Source: BJGN01 sp041159865
GTDB lineage: Bacteria > Bacteroidota > Bacteroidia > Chitinophagales > Saprospiraceae
Length of the DNA stretch: 64,000 bases
Direction of reading: 5' to 3'
Assembly: GCA_041159865.1 (NCBI GenBank)
Contig: JBEAXK010000043.1
Coordinates: forward strand, 15,637 to 79,636
Shown: one piece after another, positions 1 through 9,643 of the stretch
Layout of the letters: each line of letters opens with the position of its first letter
Numbering within the stretch: position 1 is the first letter of the stretch
Program-made: the position numbers and the translations under genes
The notes under the pieces: generated by a model
Seen by the model: the letters and a program-made list of their open reading frames with translations, nothing else
Told to the model about the DNA's origin: nothing
The model's database searches: none

Positions 1-1093
1 ATTTAATGCAGAAGACTTTAAAAAGAGACAATTTGACGATGAAAATAATTTTTACCGTAAAAAGATTATCAAATTATTCCAAAGAAGAGATTTATCCTCT
101 CCTCTAGCCGAGTTTCTGGGTATTTCGGTCATTACCATTCTGCTATGGATAGGTGCTCAGGAAGTATTTCATCAACAAATTGAAGCAGCCACTTTTTTTG
201 CCTTCTTATTTGCCTTTTTCAATGTCATTGACCCAGCAAAATCTTTTTCAAGAGCCTATTTTGATATTCGAAAAGGCTTGGCAGCGATGACAAGGATAGA
301 AGAAATCATAGATTATCCATCTGAAATATTAAATCCCATACATCCAAAACCCTTTACCCATTTTCAAAAAGGAATAACCTTTAAAAATGTAGATTTTCAA
401 TATCCCCTAACTGAAAACAACGTATTACAAAAGGTATCTTTTACATTAAAAAAAGGAAAAAAAATAGCTCTTGTAGGTGCCTCTGGGTCTGGAAAAACAA
501 CAATTTGTGATTTAATTGTCAGATTTTACGATACTACAGGTGGTGATATCGAAATAGATGGGATCAACATCAAAGAAATAGCATTGCATGATTTAAGATC
601 AAAATTTTCTATAGTTAGTCAGGAAACAACCTTATTTTACGATACCATTTTAAATAACATAACCCTGGGGGAAGATAAAATACCTATGAATGAAATTATT
701 AAAGCTGCAAAAATAGCACAGGCTCATGATTTTATCATGGAAACAGCTGAAGGTTATCAAACACATATAGGAGACAGAGGTTTGATGTTAAGCGGGGGTC
801 AAAGGCAAAGGATTGCTTTAACAAGGGCCTTACTTAGAGATACGCCTGTTTTCATACTCGATGAAGCAACTTCTGCCATTGATATGAAAGCAGAAAATGC
901 AATTCAAATGGGTATTTTGCCCTATTTAGAAGATAAAACCCTTCTAATAATTGCACATAGGGCCAATTCCATACAACACGTTGACGAAATTTTAGTTATA
1001 CAAGAAGGAAAAATTATTGAGCAAGGATCGCCAACTTTGCTTTTTGAAAAACGAGGCGCATTTTGGAAATGGATGCAACTACAAACTGGATAA
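1..1093 (+). CDS. ABC exporter, fused permease-ATPase, 5' end outside window
   Basis: The reading frame is open from base 2 with no start, so this is the C-terminal 363 residues of a longer protein. The first ~90 visible residues are the end of a transmembrane domain, with two hydrophobic helices followed by the usual linker into the nucleotide-binding domain. The ATPase domain has Walker A (GASGSGKTT, near 476-502), the signature LSGGQRQR (near 785-810), Walker B with FILDEATS (near 850-870) and the switch His in IIAHR. This is the half-transporter architecture of MsbA-type lipid or drug exporters, which act as homodimers in the inner membrane. The substrate cannot be read from the sequence. 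Translation from the ATG at 278 would discard the membrane part and is not a real start. Confidence in the family is high. Confidence 0.93.
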   Translation, partial: FNAEDFKKRQFDDENNFYRKKIIKLFQRRDLSSPLAEFLGISVITILLWIGAQEVFHQQIEAATFFAFLFAFFNVIDPAKSFSRAYFDIRKGLAAMTRIEEIIDYPSEILNPIHPKPFTHFQKGITFKNVDFQYPLTENNVLQKVSFTLKKGKKIALVGASGSGKTTICDLIVRFYDTTGGDIEIDGINIKEIALHDLRSKFSIVSQETTLFYDTILNNITLGEDKIPMNEIIKAAKIAQAHDFIMETAEGYQTHIGDRGLMLSGGQRQRIALTRALLRDTPVFILDEATSAIDMKAENAIQMGILPYLEDKTLLIIAHRANSIQHVDEILVIQEGKIIEQGSPTLLFEKRGAFWKWMQLQTG

Positions 1094-1105
1094 TATCTAG
1101 TGCCT

Positions 1106-2242
1106 ATGAACATTGTGAAAAACAAAATTTATCTTTTTAAATATTTAGCGAAATTCGCAAAATTTTGTCTGATAGGGTTCCTTCTTACTTTTTATAAGGG
1201 ATATAGTCAAAATTATTTAAGTACACCAGGATCTTTGCCTGATGCAGGAGATATTTTCCATTATGAAGTTGAAAAATCTCCTGGTTCCTTGTCCTGGGAA
1301 GGAGGTATTAATAAAAGATGGGATTTCAGTAGTTTACTTTCTCCAGTTACCCAAAAAGTTAGCTGGCAATCCACTGGCGCCTTATTAAAAGTTCAGGTAG
1401 AGGATAACATTGAAGGATTTTTTACCCGAGATAAATCTGATTTAGTATGGCTGGCAGGAAATGGACCAGATTTTCTTGGATATGCAAAGTTTTCTCAATG
1501 GGTATTTACAGATCCTTTAGTTGAGAAAAAGACAAATCTAAAATATGGCAGTGGATTTTATGATGAAGGCACTTGTTTTGTTACTTTTTCGAAACTCAAT
1601 GCTGATCCCGAATTTTTAAAACTTTTCACCCTTCAGCCAGATTCTATTCGTATAAAATATACCATTGAAAGACAAACAGTGCTGGATGCCTACGGAAAAA
1701 TGGTTTTACCGAGTGAAATCCTTGATGTTTTAAGAGAAAAAAGAATCGACCGATATATCCCCGTTCGGGTAGAAACTAAAATAGGTCGGCGTTCCTGGCA
1801 AATTGTACCTATTTCTTTGAAAAATGCTCAAAGAGTGTCTTATCATTTTCACCATCCAGATGCCCGGGAAACGATTGTTATTGCCAAAATGGATCCTGCA
1901 GAAAATAATTTAAAAGCCGAAAAAGTAAGCTTTCGTTCTATAGCACCGGAGAGAAATATATTCCCTATGGGACAAATAAAACCCAATGCATATCCCACAC
2001 CAAATCCAACCTTAGGAATGGTAAGATTTGATTTTATCTCTTTACCGCCCGGTAATTACAAACTTATTATCTGGAATCAATTAGGTGGGGAACAATTTAG
2101 GAAAAATTATCAAATAAAGGACAGGTATTTTATGGATAAAATAGATTTGACTTCTTTAAAAAGAGGTTACTATTGGTATGAAATTTCGGATGCCTATGGT
2201 AATAAATTCAAACCACAATCTTTAATTATTATACGCCCCTAA
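1106..2242 (+). CDS. Secreted hypothetical protein with T9SS type A sorting domain
   Basis: A 378-residue protein starting at ATG 1106; a GTG at 1100 would add two residues. The N-terminus has basic residues followed by a hydrophobic stretch ending at about YSQ, a typical signal peptide. The central ~270 residues match no family I recognise. The last ~85 residues, starting at YPTPNPT, form a small beta domain with the P-N-P motif, a turn like NQLGGEQF and a closing basic strand, as in T9SS type A C-terminal sorting domains. The protein should therefore cross the outer membrane by the type IX system and be attached to or released from the cell surface. The gene lies 12 bases after the ABC exporter and may be cotranscribed with it. 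Confidence 0.75.
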   Translation: MNIVKNKIYLFKYLAKFAKFCLIGFLLTFYKGYSQNYLSTPGSLPDAGDIFHYEVEKSPGSLSWEGGINKRWDFSSLLSPVTQKVSWQSTGALLKVQVEDNIEGFFTRDKSDLVWLAGNGPDFLGYAKFSQWVFTDPLVEKKTNLKYGSGFYDEGTCFVTFSKLNADPEFLKLFTLQPDSIRIKYTIERQTVLDAYGKMVLPSEILDVLREKRIDRYIPVRVETKIGRRSWQIVPISLKNAQRVSYHFHHPDARETIVIAKMDPAENNLKAEKVSFRSIAPERNIFPMGQIKPNAYPTPNPTLGMVRFDFISLPPGNYKLIIWNQLGGEQFRKNYQIKDRYFMDKIDLTSLKRGYYWYEISDAYGNKFKPQSLIIIRP

Positions 2243-2338
2243 GAATAAAGGAGTCATAAAATTGAAACATATAAATTTTTATTATATCATTGCACTTTAA
2301 AGTTCAATTTGTTTAAATTACAGGACTTACTAAATAAC

Positions 2339-3103
2339 ATGCGTCCAATCATATTCATTTTCCTGATTCTAAGTTTAAGGTCCTTAAACGGTCAGCACAA
2401 AAGTCTTTCCTCTGTCACAGGAACGACAGTTTCACAGGCTAAAAAGCAGTGTGAAAGCGAAGGGAAGCTATTGCTCATATATTTTCATGCGGATTGGGTA
2501 CAACCTTGCCAATGGATGAAGACGAGAACTTTTCATAATCAGGAAATCTTATCTTTTTTAAATGAAAATGTAATATTTCTTGAGTTAAACCTAGATAGTC
2601 AATCAGGAATTACTGAAAAGGAAAATTTCAAGGTTAATGTATTGCCAACGATAATCTTATTCGATGCTTTAGGCAACCAGCTGATCCGATTAGAAGAAGT
2701 GATGGACGCAAAAAAATTGTTGGCGGTATTAAAAAACTGGAATGTCCCCGAAAACCGAAGCTCAAAAACAGGAAATTTGACTGATCACAGTCCTGAATTA
2801 AGTATTCAGCATTTAGATAAACCGAAATTAATAATTGAAGCCGGCAATCCTATACCTAAATATGAAGGTTCCACATACGGAATCATTATTAGATATTTTT
2901 ATCAATATGAGGAGGCACTTTCCTACTCACGCGAGTTCCAGCGTAAGGTAGAAAAGCCAGTGTCCTTTCATGAAATAGGACTATCGGACGGGCTAAAACA
3001 ATACCAAATTATAGTGAGTAAATTTTCAAATCAGGAGGAAGCCAGGGCATACCTTCCCAAACTTAGAATGCTAGGCATAAGTGGAGAAATAATAAAGTTT
3101 TAA
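2339..3103 (+). CDS. Exported thioredoxin-like protein with C-terminal SPOR-like domain
   Basis: A 254-residue protein from ATG 2339; the upstream TTG at 2309 would put ten residues before an otherwise well-formed signal peptide (hydrophobic core, cleavage after LNG). Residues ~25-135 are a thioredoxin fold of the DUF255/thioredoxin-7 kind: LLLIYFHADW, then the active-site loop, then the cis-Pro strand VLPTIILFD. The loop reads W-V-Q-P-C, so the first, nucleophilic Cys of the usual CxxC is Val. The last ~75 residues (from GIIIRYFYQYEEA) look like a SPOR peptidoglycan-binding fold. With one Cys it cannot be a normal dithiol oxidoreductase; a binding or monothiol role is more likely. The SPOR call is the weaker of the two. 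Confidence 0.72.
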   Translation: MRPIIFIFLILSLRSLNGQHKSLSSVTGTTVSQAKKQCESEGKLLLIYFHADWVQPCQWMKTRTFHNQEILSFLNENVIFLELNLDSQSGITEKENFKVNVLPTIILFDALGNQLIRLEEVMDAKKLLAVLKNWNVPENRSSKTGNLTDHSPELSIQHLDKPKLIIEAGNPIPKYEGSTYGIIIRYFYQYEEALSYSREFQRKVEKPVSFHEIGLSDGLKQYQIIVSKFSNQEEARAYLPKLRMLGISGEIIKF

Positions 3104-3241
3104 AGTCAAAAAAATCGTTCAAAATAACTAAAAAGGTGAGCCATGACGTACTTTTGCCAGCCTGTTAGTCGTTTAGTTAACATTCATTCATTTACAAAAA
3201 CCCTGTTCAGGCTTTTTGACCTGGGCAGGAAAATAGATTCC

Positions 3242-6200
3242 ATGCGCATTACTTCCCTTTTATTTTTATTCGTCCTACCTATGACCATATTTGGACAAAC
3301 TGCCACCTTTTATCCTTTTGAAACAAACAGAGCAAATTCAGGAAAGACTTCATTAAGACTGGCCTGTGATAATTTTGCAGGTACCTTTAAACTTGGGGTT
3401 ACCTCCCCAACCAATAAGAGTACGGTTACCTCTGACCGAAAACATATTTATCTTTGTAAAGGCGATTCCGTTTCAATTGTCCATGATAAGAATCAGAATC
3501 TATCGGGTGATCCCAAACCACTTACCCCATCAGGTATAGGTTATATTATGTACAAATGTGAACCCAAGGGACCTTCAGGGACTTTATTATCAGATATTCA
3601 GACAGACCCTTGTTTACTAACACAATCGTCAGCGGGGGGAACTTTTTCCTCACAAACCTCAGGTCTTTGGATGGTCAAAGACAAAATAAATGGAGATTTG
3701 ACTTTTTTTAATCAAGGTCAACTTCAAGCTTCTTTTAATCCGGGTGGTGGCGCGGTCAGTTATTGGTTTGCACCAGCTACCTTAGATGATTTTGTTGGTA
3801 AATTATATGAAACAGCTACAGGATCAACGGTTGCTGGCCCCTGTGTAAATGTAAATATATCTGAAGCCATAAGGGTAACTTATCTTAATCCAATTACTAT
3901 AAAACCAGTTGCAAAAAAATGTTTAGCGAATAATTGTATAGACAGATTTGTCATAAATGGCGGATTACCAGAATTTAATGGCACTACATATTATAAAATA
4001 GACATTTCAAATAAAAGCAACTCAACCATAAAAGGGAAAATCATATCAAGTGGTCCTTTTAAAAATGGTGATACCTTAGAAATTTTTGTACCAACCCCGG
4101 GTGAATTTCAAATTACGGCAAAAGATGATTATAGCTGTGATGGAATTTTAACGGCAGAATTTAGCCTTTGTTCTTCCACAACCTTTACACTTCCCAAACA
4201 AAATGCAAAAACCGATGATATTGTATGCGTACCTGTGACGGCTTCACGATTGACAAATGCATTTTCTTTAGATTTAGGATTTTCATGGGATAAGACTGTG
4301 TTAGAATTTAGTAGTATCAGCACTACCAATACAAAATTAGTTGGTATAGGTACCAGTGACATTGTTTATAGCCCAATCACCAACAATGTAAAAGTTTCTT
4401 ATTTCAAACAGGGAGGAGATGCCTTTTCGTTAAATGATGGAGATTTACTTTTTAATGTTTGCTTAAAAGTAATTGGAAAAAACGGGACAAAGAGTGCTAT
4501 ATCATTCACCGATATATATCCTTCGCCTTTGGCTGATGAATGTGGAAAACCTATGGGTTTTCAATATTCAAATGGCCAGATAAACGTTACCAACGACATT
4601 TTATTTGTGGATGTTAAAGTAGATAGTATTCCTTGCCAAAATGCAGGGAGTAACACAGGAGGTTTTAAGTTGACTGTGGCGGGAGGTATTTCCCCCTACA
4701 AGGTAACCTGGTTAAATAAAGATGATAATTCTACTGGATTTTCTAATATTAATAGTCTGGATGGAAAAACCAGTATTTCAGGTTTAAAGGCGGGTAATTA
4801 TCTGTTAACTATCACTGATTCTGCACCTGTTCAAAACTCCTCCACAAAAGAATTAGAAATTCCCCCATCTCGAAATTTTGTCGTTCGGTTAGACATTATT
4901 AAAGATATTATTTGTAATAACGATAGCAATGGAGAACTTAAAGCGACTGTTTTGATTGATGCTCAGGAAGAAAATGATTTAACCAATTTTGATTTTACCT
5001 GGAGCAATGACCCAACCATAAAAACTAATTTTCAGAAAGATTTACCTCCATCATTTAGTGCTTATACCGTTTCGGTTAAGGATAATTTTGGTTGTATTGC
5101 ACAAGCGTCGGAAAACCTAACTAATCCAAGCAGACTAAACATTACTTCTGCCACTGTCACAAAGGCTACTTGTTCAGGCGTAGCTGATGGAGAGGCCACC
5201 ATATCCGTAAGCGGTGGCATCAGATCTGCAACAGGCTACACCTTAAAATGGGCTGATCAGGTTGCTTCTTTCCAGGGAACTTCTTCCTTAAGAGCGAATC
5301 TTCTTCCTGGCACCTATTCTATTTCTGTTGTGGATGCGAGAGGATGTCAGAAATCGGCACCTGTAATAATTGATGCATCTGTAAAATTAGATTTTGATAT
5401 TACAGGAGTAGATCCCAGTTGTTTAGGCAAATGTGACGGAAAAGCCATTATTGTGGTAGCATCCACAGCAACCGGAACTCCTTCATTTAATATTAGTTCA
5501 GGCTTAAGTGTTCCCACGGGAAGTGGCATCAATTATCAATTTTCCAATCTATGTTCAGGAAATTATATGGTCAAGATGCTAAGTGCTGAAGCCGGAAAAC
5601 AATGCTCGCTGGAAAAAACTGTAACCATAAAAGATCCCCAGTTATTGCAACTGGATACTTTGATTTTCACACAGGAATCGTGTACTGCAGGTGGTGGCAA
5701 GGATGGAAAAATAAAGGTAGCTGCAAAAGGTGGGGTAAGTCCCTATGTATACAACTGGGCCAGTACTACAACGAGTAATTTATCAGACAGCTCCTCAGTT
5801 GTTAATTTAAGTAAAGGAACCTATACCGTAACGGTAAAAGATGGTGGAGGCTGTATCTCTCCCTTTTCTTTTACCATAACTTCCCGTACTCCCCCTAAAA
5901 TAACGGAACTTAATCCTTCACTTGTCAGTTGCATTGGAAACAGTGATGGCAAGTTATCTGTCAAAGCAGTTCCAGGTGATTCTCCAATCAGCACTTATAC
6001 CTGGAGTAACAGTGTTAGCGGACAATTTTTAAATGGTCTTGCTGTTGGTACCTATAAAGTTACCGTAAGGGGAACAGATGGTTGTTCTGTTGATAGTTCT
6101 GTAACCGTAAGTAATCCAGATCCCTTTAAATTATTAGAAACTAAATATTTTGAACCAACCTGTGTGGGTAAAGCAGATGGACGAATTGTAATTAACCCTG

Positions 6201-7900
6201 TTGGAGGAACCCAACCTTACAAAATAACCTGGGAAAACAGCACACAAACAGGTACATCTCTCATCAATATCAGTAAGGGTACCTACCGTTTTAATTTAGT
6301 GGATGCAAATAATTGTCCAACGTATAGCCAGGAAATCAAGTTATCAGATGCTCCGGAAATTTTAGTTAGCCTGAGTAATATTAAGGAGGTCAGTTGTTAT
6401 ACAGGTAGCTTGGATGGCAAAGCAACAGCTACTGTAAGTTACAGTGATGGAAGGCCAGGTACTTTCGATTTAGAATGGAGCAGTGGAGAAAGTCAGGCGG
6501 CGACAAACAGCGGAAATGCCCTAAAATTAAGATCGAATCTTAATAATTTAACAGTCACAGACAACAATCTTTGTAAAAAAATTGTCGAGGTAAATATACC
6601 CCTCCCACCAGCTATAGTTGCTAATCCGACCATTAAACCGGTGTCTTGTTTTGGACTTGGAGATGGTTCCATCGATGTTGCTCCATCAGGAGGACGTGGC
6701 ACTTTCACCTTTGTCTGGAACACAGGAGCTACCTCTGCTTCTATAAATGGAATGAAAAAAGGAGAATACACGGTAACTATCACGGATGGAAACAAATGTG
6801 ATATAAAGGAAAGTATATCCATTACCGAACCAGCCCAATTATTGATTACGCTCGATGCTACAAATACAAAAAACGTAAGTTGTCCAGGTTTATCTGATGG
6901 AAAATTGGTATTTAAACTAGCCAATGATAAGGATATTAATCCATTAGGACCTTCTCCCTATCAGTGGTCTACCGATGGAGGTATTTCAACGTCCAGTGCC
7001 AGTAAGGATAAATTACCTGCAGGCACCTATTCCATCACTGTAACTGATAGTAAAGGATGTAAGGATGAAACGAAACATACTTTTACTACCCCAGACCCTA
7101 TCATCGCATTTTTCAATCCGGTAAATCCGCCTTTATGTTATGGAAGTACCACAACCTTATCGGTAAAAAGTGTTACAGGAGGAAATGGGACAAAGTTTTC
7201 GGATTATGTATTTAGTGTCAATAATAGTGGTATTAGCTTTCCAGTGAATCAGAATATTCAAATATTTGCTGGAAGAACGATCATTCAGGTTGAAGATTTC
7301 CTTGGATGCAGTTATACCGAAACTATTGATGTCAGCACTCCCCTTCCTCTTCTTGTAGAGTTCAACCCAGGGAGTATAAATATTCCTTTAGGTGACAGTA
7401 CGACCCTTTTAAAACCAACTATACAAACATCCAATCCAATAAAAACCTATAAATGGACTCCTGCTACAGGACTTTCATCAACGAACATAGCCAATCCTGG
7501 AATCAATAAATTATATCAGGATCAGAAATTCAACCTCGAAGTAACGGACATTAATGGATGCAAAAGTAACGGAAATATTCAGGTATTAGTTGACCGAAAT
7601 TATGCCGTATTCATACCCAATGTATTTTCGCCAAATGGAGATGGCTATAATGATGAATTAAGGATATATGCTTGTTTGGGTGTTCAACAGATAAGTAATC
7701 TAAGAATATTTGACCGTTGGGGAAACCTAATCAAGTCCATCAATTCCGTACCCATTGATTGCGAAGGAGGAACTATTTTATGGGATGGAAACTACGGCAG
7801 CAGGATTGGAAACATAGGTAGTTATGTTTACACTTTTGAGGTATTATTTTTAGATGGATATCGTCGCCCGTATTCAGGCGACTTTGTCATCATTAAATAA
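3242..7900 (+). CDS. Giant SprB-repeat cell-surface protein, cohesin-like domain, T9SS type B C-terminus
   Basis: About 1552 residues from ATG 3242, chosen over ATG 3143 because a signal peptide (MRITSLLFLFVLPM, cleavage after FGQ) begins there. A ~310-residue N-terminal part is followed by a cohesin-like beta domain (near 4180-4595) with a vpv/aFsLdl-type pattern. About eleven repeats of 75-85 residues follow (near 4610-7350), each with a Cys near the start, a DGk motif, a W, a G-x-Y strand and a D-x-x-g-C end. This is the SprB repeat found in gliding adhesins. The last ~95 residues (from VFIPNVFSPNGDGYND to the end) are the gliding-motility-associated C-terminal domain, the T9SS type B signal. 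Expected location is the cell surface, as an adhesin or matrix protein. It ends 11 bases from the convergent gene at 7912. Confidence 0.88.
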   Translation: MRITSLLFLFVLPMTIFGQTATFYPFETNRANSGKTSLRLACDNFAGTFKLGVTSPTNKSTVTSDRKHIYLCKGDSVSIVHDKNQNLSGDPKPLTPSGIGYIMYKCEPKGPSGTLLSDIQTDPCLLTQSSAGGTFSSQTSGLWMVKDKINGDLTFFNQGQLQASFNPGGGAVSYWFAPATLDDFVGKLYETATGSTVAGPCVNVNISEAIRVTYLNPITIKPVAKKCLANNCIDRFVINGGLPEFNGTTYYKIDISNKSNSTIKGKIISSGPFKNGDTLEIFVPTPGEFQITAKDDYSCDGILTAEFSLCSSTTFTLPKQNAKTDDIVCVPVTASRLTNAFSLDLGFSWDKTVLEFSSISTTNTKLVGIGTSDIVYSPITNNVKVSYFKQGGDAFSLNDGDLLFNVCLKVIGKNGTKSAISFTDIYPSPLADECGKPMGFQYSNGQINVTNDILFVDVKVDSIPCQNAGSNTGGFKLTVAGGISPYKVTWLNKDDNSTGFSNINSLDGKTSISGLKAGNYLLTITDSAPVQNSSTKELEIPPSRNFVVRLDIIKDIICNNDSNGELKATVLIDAQEENDLTNFDFTWSNDPTIKTNFQKDLPPSFSAYTVSVKDNFGCIAQASENLTNPSRLNITSATVTKATCSGVADGEATISVSGGIRSATGYTLKWADQVASFQGTSSLRANLLPGTYSISVVDARGCQKSAPVIIDASVKLDFDITGVDPSCLGKCDGKAIIVVASTATGTPSFNISSGLSVPTGSGINYQFSNLCSGNYMVKMLSAEAGKQCSLEKTVTIKDPQLLQLDTLIFTQESCTAGGGKDGKIKVAAKGGVSPYVYNWASTTTSNLSDSSSVVNLSKGTYTVTVKDGGGCISPFSFTITSRTPPKITELNPSLVSCIGNSDGKLSVKAVPGDSPISTYTWSNSVSGQFLNGLAVGTYKVTVRGTDGCSVDSSVTVSNPDPFKLLETKYFEPTCVGKADGRIVINPVGGTQPYKITWENSTQTGTSLINISKGTYRFNLVDANNCPTYSQEIKLSDAPEILVSLSNIKEVSCYTGSLDGKATATVSYSDGRPGTFDLEWSSGESQAATNSGNALKLRSNLNNLTVTDNNLCKKIVEVNIPLPPAIVANPTIKPVSCFGLGDGSIDVAPSGGRGTFTFVWNTGATSASINGMKKGEYTVTITDGNKCDIKESISITEPAQLLITLDATNTKNVSCPGLSDGKLVFKLANDKDINPLGPSPYQWSTDGGISTSSASKDKLPAGTYSITVTDSKGCKDETKHTFTTPDPIIAFFNPVNPPLCYGSTTTLSVKSVTGGNGTKFSDYVFSVNNSGISFPVNQNIQIFAGRTIIQVEDFLGCSYTETIDVSTPLPLLVEFNPGSINIPLGDSTTLLKPTIQTSNPIKTYKWTPATGLSSTNIANPGINKLYQDQKFNLEVTDINGCKSNGNIQVLVDRNYAVFIPNVFSPNGDGYNDELRIYACLGVQQISNLRIFDRWGNLIKSINSVPIDCEGGTILWDGNYGSRIGNIGSYVYTFEVLFLDGYRRPYSGDFVIIK

Positions 7901-7911
7901 GCATTCCGGAT

Positions 7912-9135
7912 TTAATTCATCACCACGACGGTTGTAGCCTTTTTAACGGTTGACCCTTTGCATTGATGAAGAACAAGGACACGATAAACGCCAGATGGGA
8001 CGAACTGACCGTTATAGGTACCGTCCCATTTGTCGTTTACATTGGTGGTATAAAACATTTTATTTCCCCAGCGATCCCAAATTTCAAAAGAGATTAAGGA
8101 AGTAATAATTCTGGGATTACTTATACCGAATACATCATTTAACCCATCTCCATTGGGTGTAAAGGCATTAGGCAGGAAAGCTTCATTACAATTCAGAGCA
8201 TTTGGATCTATGACTACAATCCTAAAAGAATCCTCTGCTATACAAGGAGTTGAAGCATCTTTCAAAGTCACCTTATAGGTAAAATTACCCGCTCCAAGTG
8301 GAGTAATGATAGGTTCTTTTAAAGACGGATTGCTTACCCAGTTTTTGGGTGTCCAATTAAATTCTGTGGCACAGGTAGGAGACAGTCTGGCAAATACATT
8401 ATCTCCGATGTAAGCGATTTCATTATCATTCAAAATATTATCGACTGGCTGATAGAGTTTTTCAATTTCAGATTCAAGTAAAGACCTGTTATAGAAACGC
8501 AGATCATCCATCAGGCCATTGAAACCAATTTCGTTTGCGCCATAGCAAGTACTTCCGCCCACCACCAAATTACCATCGTTCAGAACATTGACCCTAGAGG
8601 CAGATGTTTGTTCAGAAACTAAAAAACCATTATAATACAATCTAATTTTTGAACCATTTCTTACGAGCGTAATATGATGCCAGCATTTACCTTTAGGTAA
8701 TTCATAAATCATATTAACCTGTTTATTAATACCTTCTGTGAGTACAATATTTAGGTTGCCGGTAAGAGGTCTAAAGCGGATAACAAATGAGTTATCCACA
8801 AGGCAGTCCCTTCTTTTTTTAGAAATGAGATATTGAATCCCTTTATCATTTCCTATTTTAAAATAGAAGCTAACCGAAAAATCTTCTGTGTCGAATTCAG
8901 AATTTACGGCACCTATGATATTTACGAGGCTTGTATTTCCAGAAAACCGAAGTGCTTCATTTAACGGTCCACATACGTAATCGATGCCATTATTCCCAAT
9001 GGCATCATTAGAAAGGTTTCCCGTATCATCTTTCAAATTTTTATTAAAAGGATAATATGCCACCAGACCCGCTTTAGTCTGTGCAATCATTCCTATATAA
9101 ACCAGCAGGAAGAGCGAGCCTAAGAAGAGACGCAT
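7912..9135 (-). CDS. Secreted LamG-like protein with T9SS type B C-terminal domain
   Basis: A 407-residue protein from the ATG at 9135; ATG 9147 is four codons upstream and also possible. A signal peptide ends at about IAQ. Residues ~25-225 are a concanavalin/LamG-like jelly roll: it opens with LVAYYPFN, has the FSVSFYFK strand and a closing DDLRFYNRSLLESEI helix. A ~100-residue immunoglobulin/PKD-like piece follows. The final ~90 residues, starting at FLPNAFTPNGDGLND and including the FEIWDRWGN motif, form the gliding-motility-associated type B domain. The protein is predicted to be exported by T9SS and to bind a surface ligand, probably carbohydrate. It converges on the SprB-repeat gene. 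Confidence 0.82.
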   Translation of the reverse strand: MRLFLGSLFLLVYIGMIAQTKAGLVAYYPFNKNLKDDTGNLSNDAIGNNGIDYVCGPLNEALRFSGNTSLVNIIGAVNSEFDTEDFSVSFYFKIGNDKGIQYLISKKRRDCLVDNSFVIRFRPLTGNLNIVLTEGINKQVNMIYELPKGKCWHHITLVRNGSKIRLYYNGFLVSEQTSASRVNVLNDGNLVVGGSTCYGANEIGFNGLMDDLRFYNRSLLESEIEKLYQPVDNILNDNEIAYIGDNVFARLSPTCATEFNWTPKNWVSNPSLKEPIITPLGAGNFTYKVTLKDASTPCIAEDSFRIVVIDPNALNCNEAFLPNAFTPNGDGLNDVFGISNPRIITSLISFEIWDRWGNKMFYTTNVNDKWDGTYNGQFVPSGVYRVLVLHQCKGSTVKKATTVVVMN

Positions 9136-9160
9136 AATAAGCAACATTACGAATTAAAAA

Positions 9161-9466
9161 TTATTTAAATGAATCAAAAATAGCTGGAGAATAAACGTCC
9201 ATCATTCTGTTTGTCTCCCTGGCTTCAGCCTCTAGGGACATATCCAGTGCCTTATTAACTGTTTGGGTTAAGAGGATTTGAACCTCTTGCAGAGAATTTG
9301 TCTTAAGTAATTCTCCATTGATGTAAATGGCTGTAATTTTTCTATTCCCGTCAGCATTTACCTCAATCATTTGATTTTCGGAAATGGCTACGATAGATAT
9401 GTTATTTAGATTATCGAGCACAGATTTTTGCACCTCCAATATTTCATCTAATAAAAACTTTCCCAT
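9161..9466 (-). CDS. YbaB/EbfC-like nucleoid-associated protein (divergent)
   Basis: 101 residues, the length of the YbaB/EbfC family. The central strand pattern (VEVNADGNRKITAIYINGELL) followed by a long helix (LLTQTVNKALDMSLEAEARE) matches the YbaB fold, a dimeric DNA-binding protein. The N-terminal coil typical of E. coli YbaB is shortened. Sequence identity to characterised members looks low, so the call rests on pattern and length. It is usually found beside dnaX or recR; here it precedes a secreted-protein gene in the same direction, 25 bases apart. Confidence 0.6.
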   Translation of the reverse strand: MGKFLLDEILEVQKSVLDNLNNISIVAISENQMIEVNADGNRKITAIYINGELLKTNSLQEVQILLTQTVNKALDMSLEAEARETNRMMDVYSPAIFDSFK

Positions 9467-9611
9467 AAGATTTTTTATTTTGGTAATAGGTGCAAGGTAA
9501 ACTAATTAAAATGATTCTTCTACCCTTTGACCTTTATGTAATGTTAAACGAAGTTATTTGAATTTTAATGTAAAGCATGTAATAATTCTAAAACTTTAGG
9601 GTAATTTTTAA

Positions 9612-9619
9612 TAGATTTG
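9612..9619 (+). promoter_or_regulatory. Possible -7 element for tatC
   Basis: TAGATTTG is an exact match to the Bacteroidota -7 consensus TAnnTTTG. No convincing -33 TTTG lies 19-22 bases upstream. If it is used, transcription begins near 9626, which excludes the TTG at 9617 as the tatC start. Confidence 0.35.
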
Positions 9620-9643
9620 TATTTGCGAAACAAATTAAAAGTG

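Noticed and set aside
6493..6924. 143-residue ORF on the minus strand inside the SprB-repeat gene
   Set aside because: It is opposite a strongly supported repeat region and shows no domain or signal; a shadow frame.
8792..8800. Consensus DnaA box inside the LamG-like gene
   Set aside because: Single site in coding sequence; about half a match is expected by chance in 64 kb.
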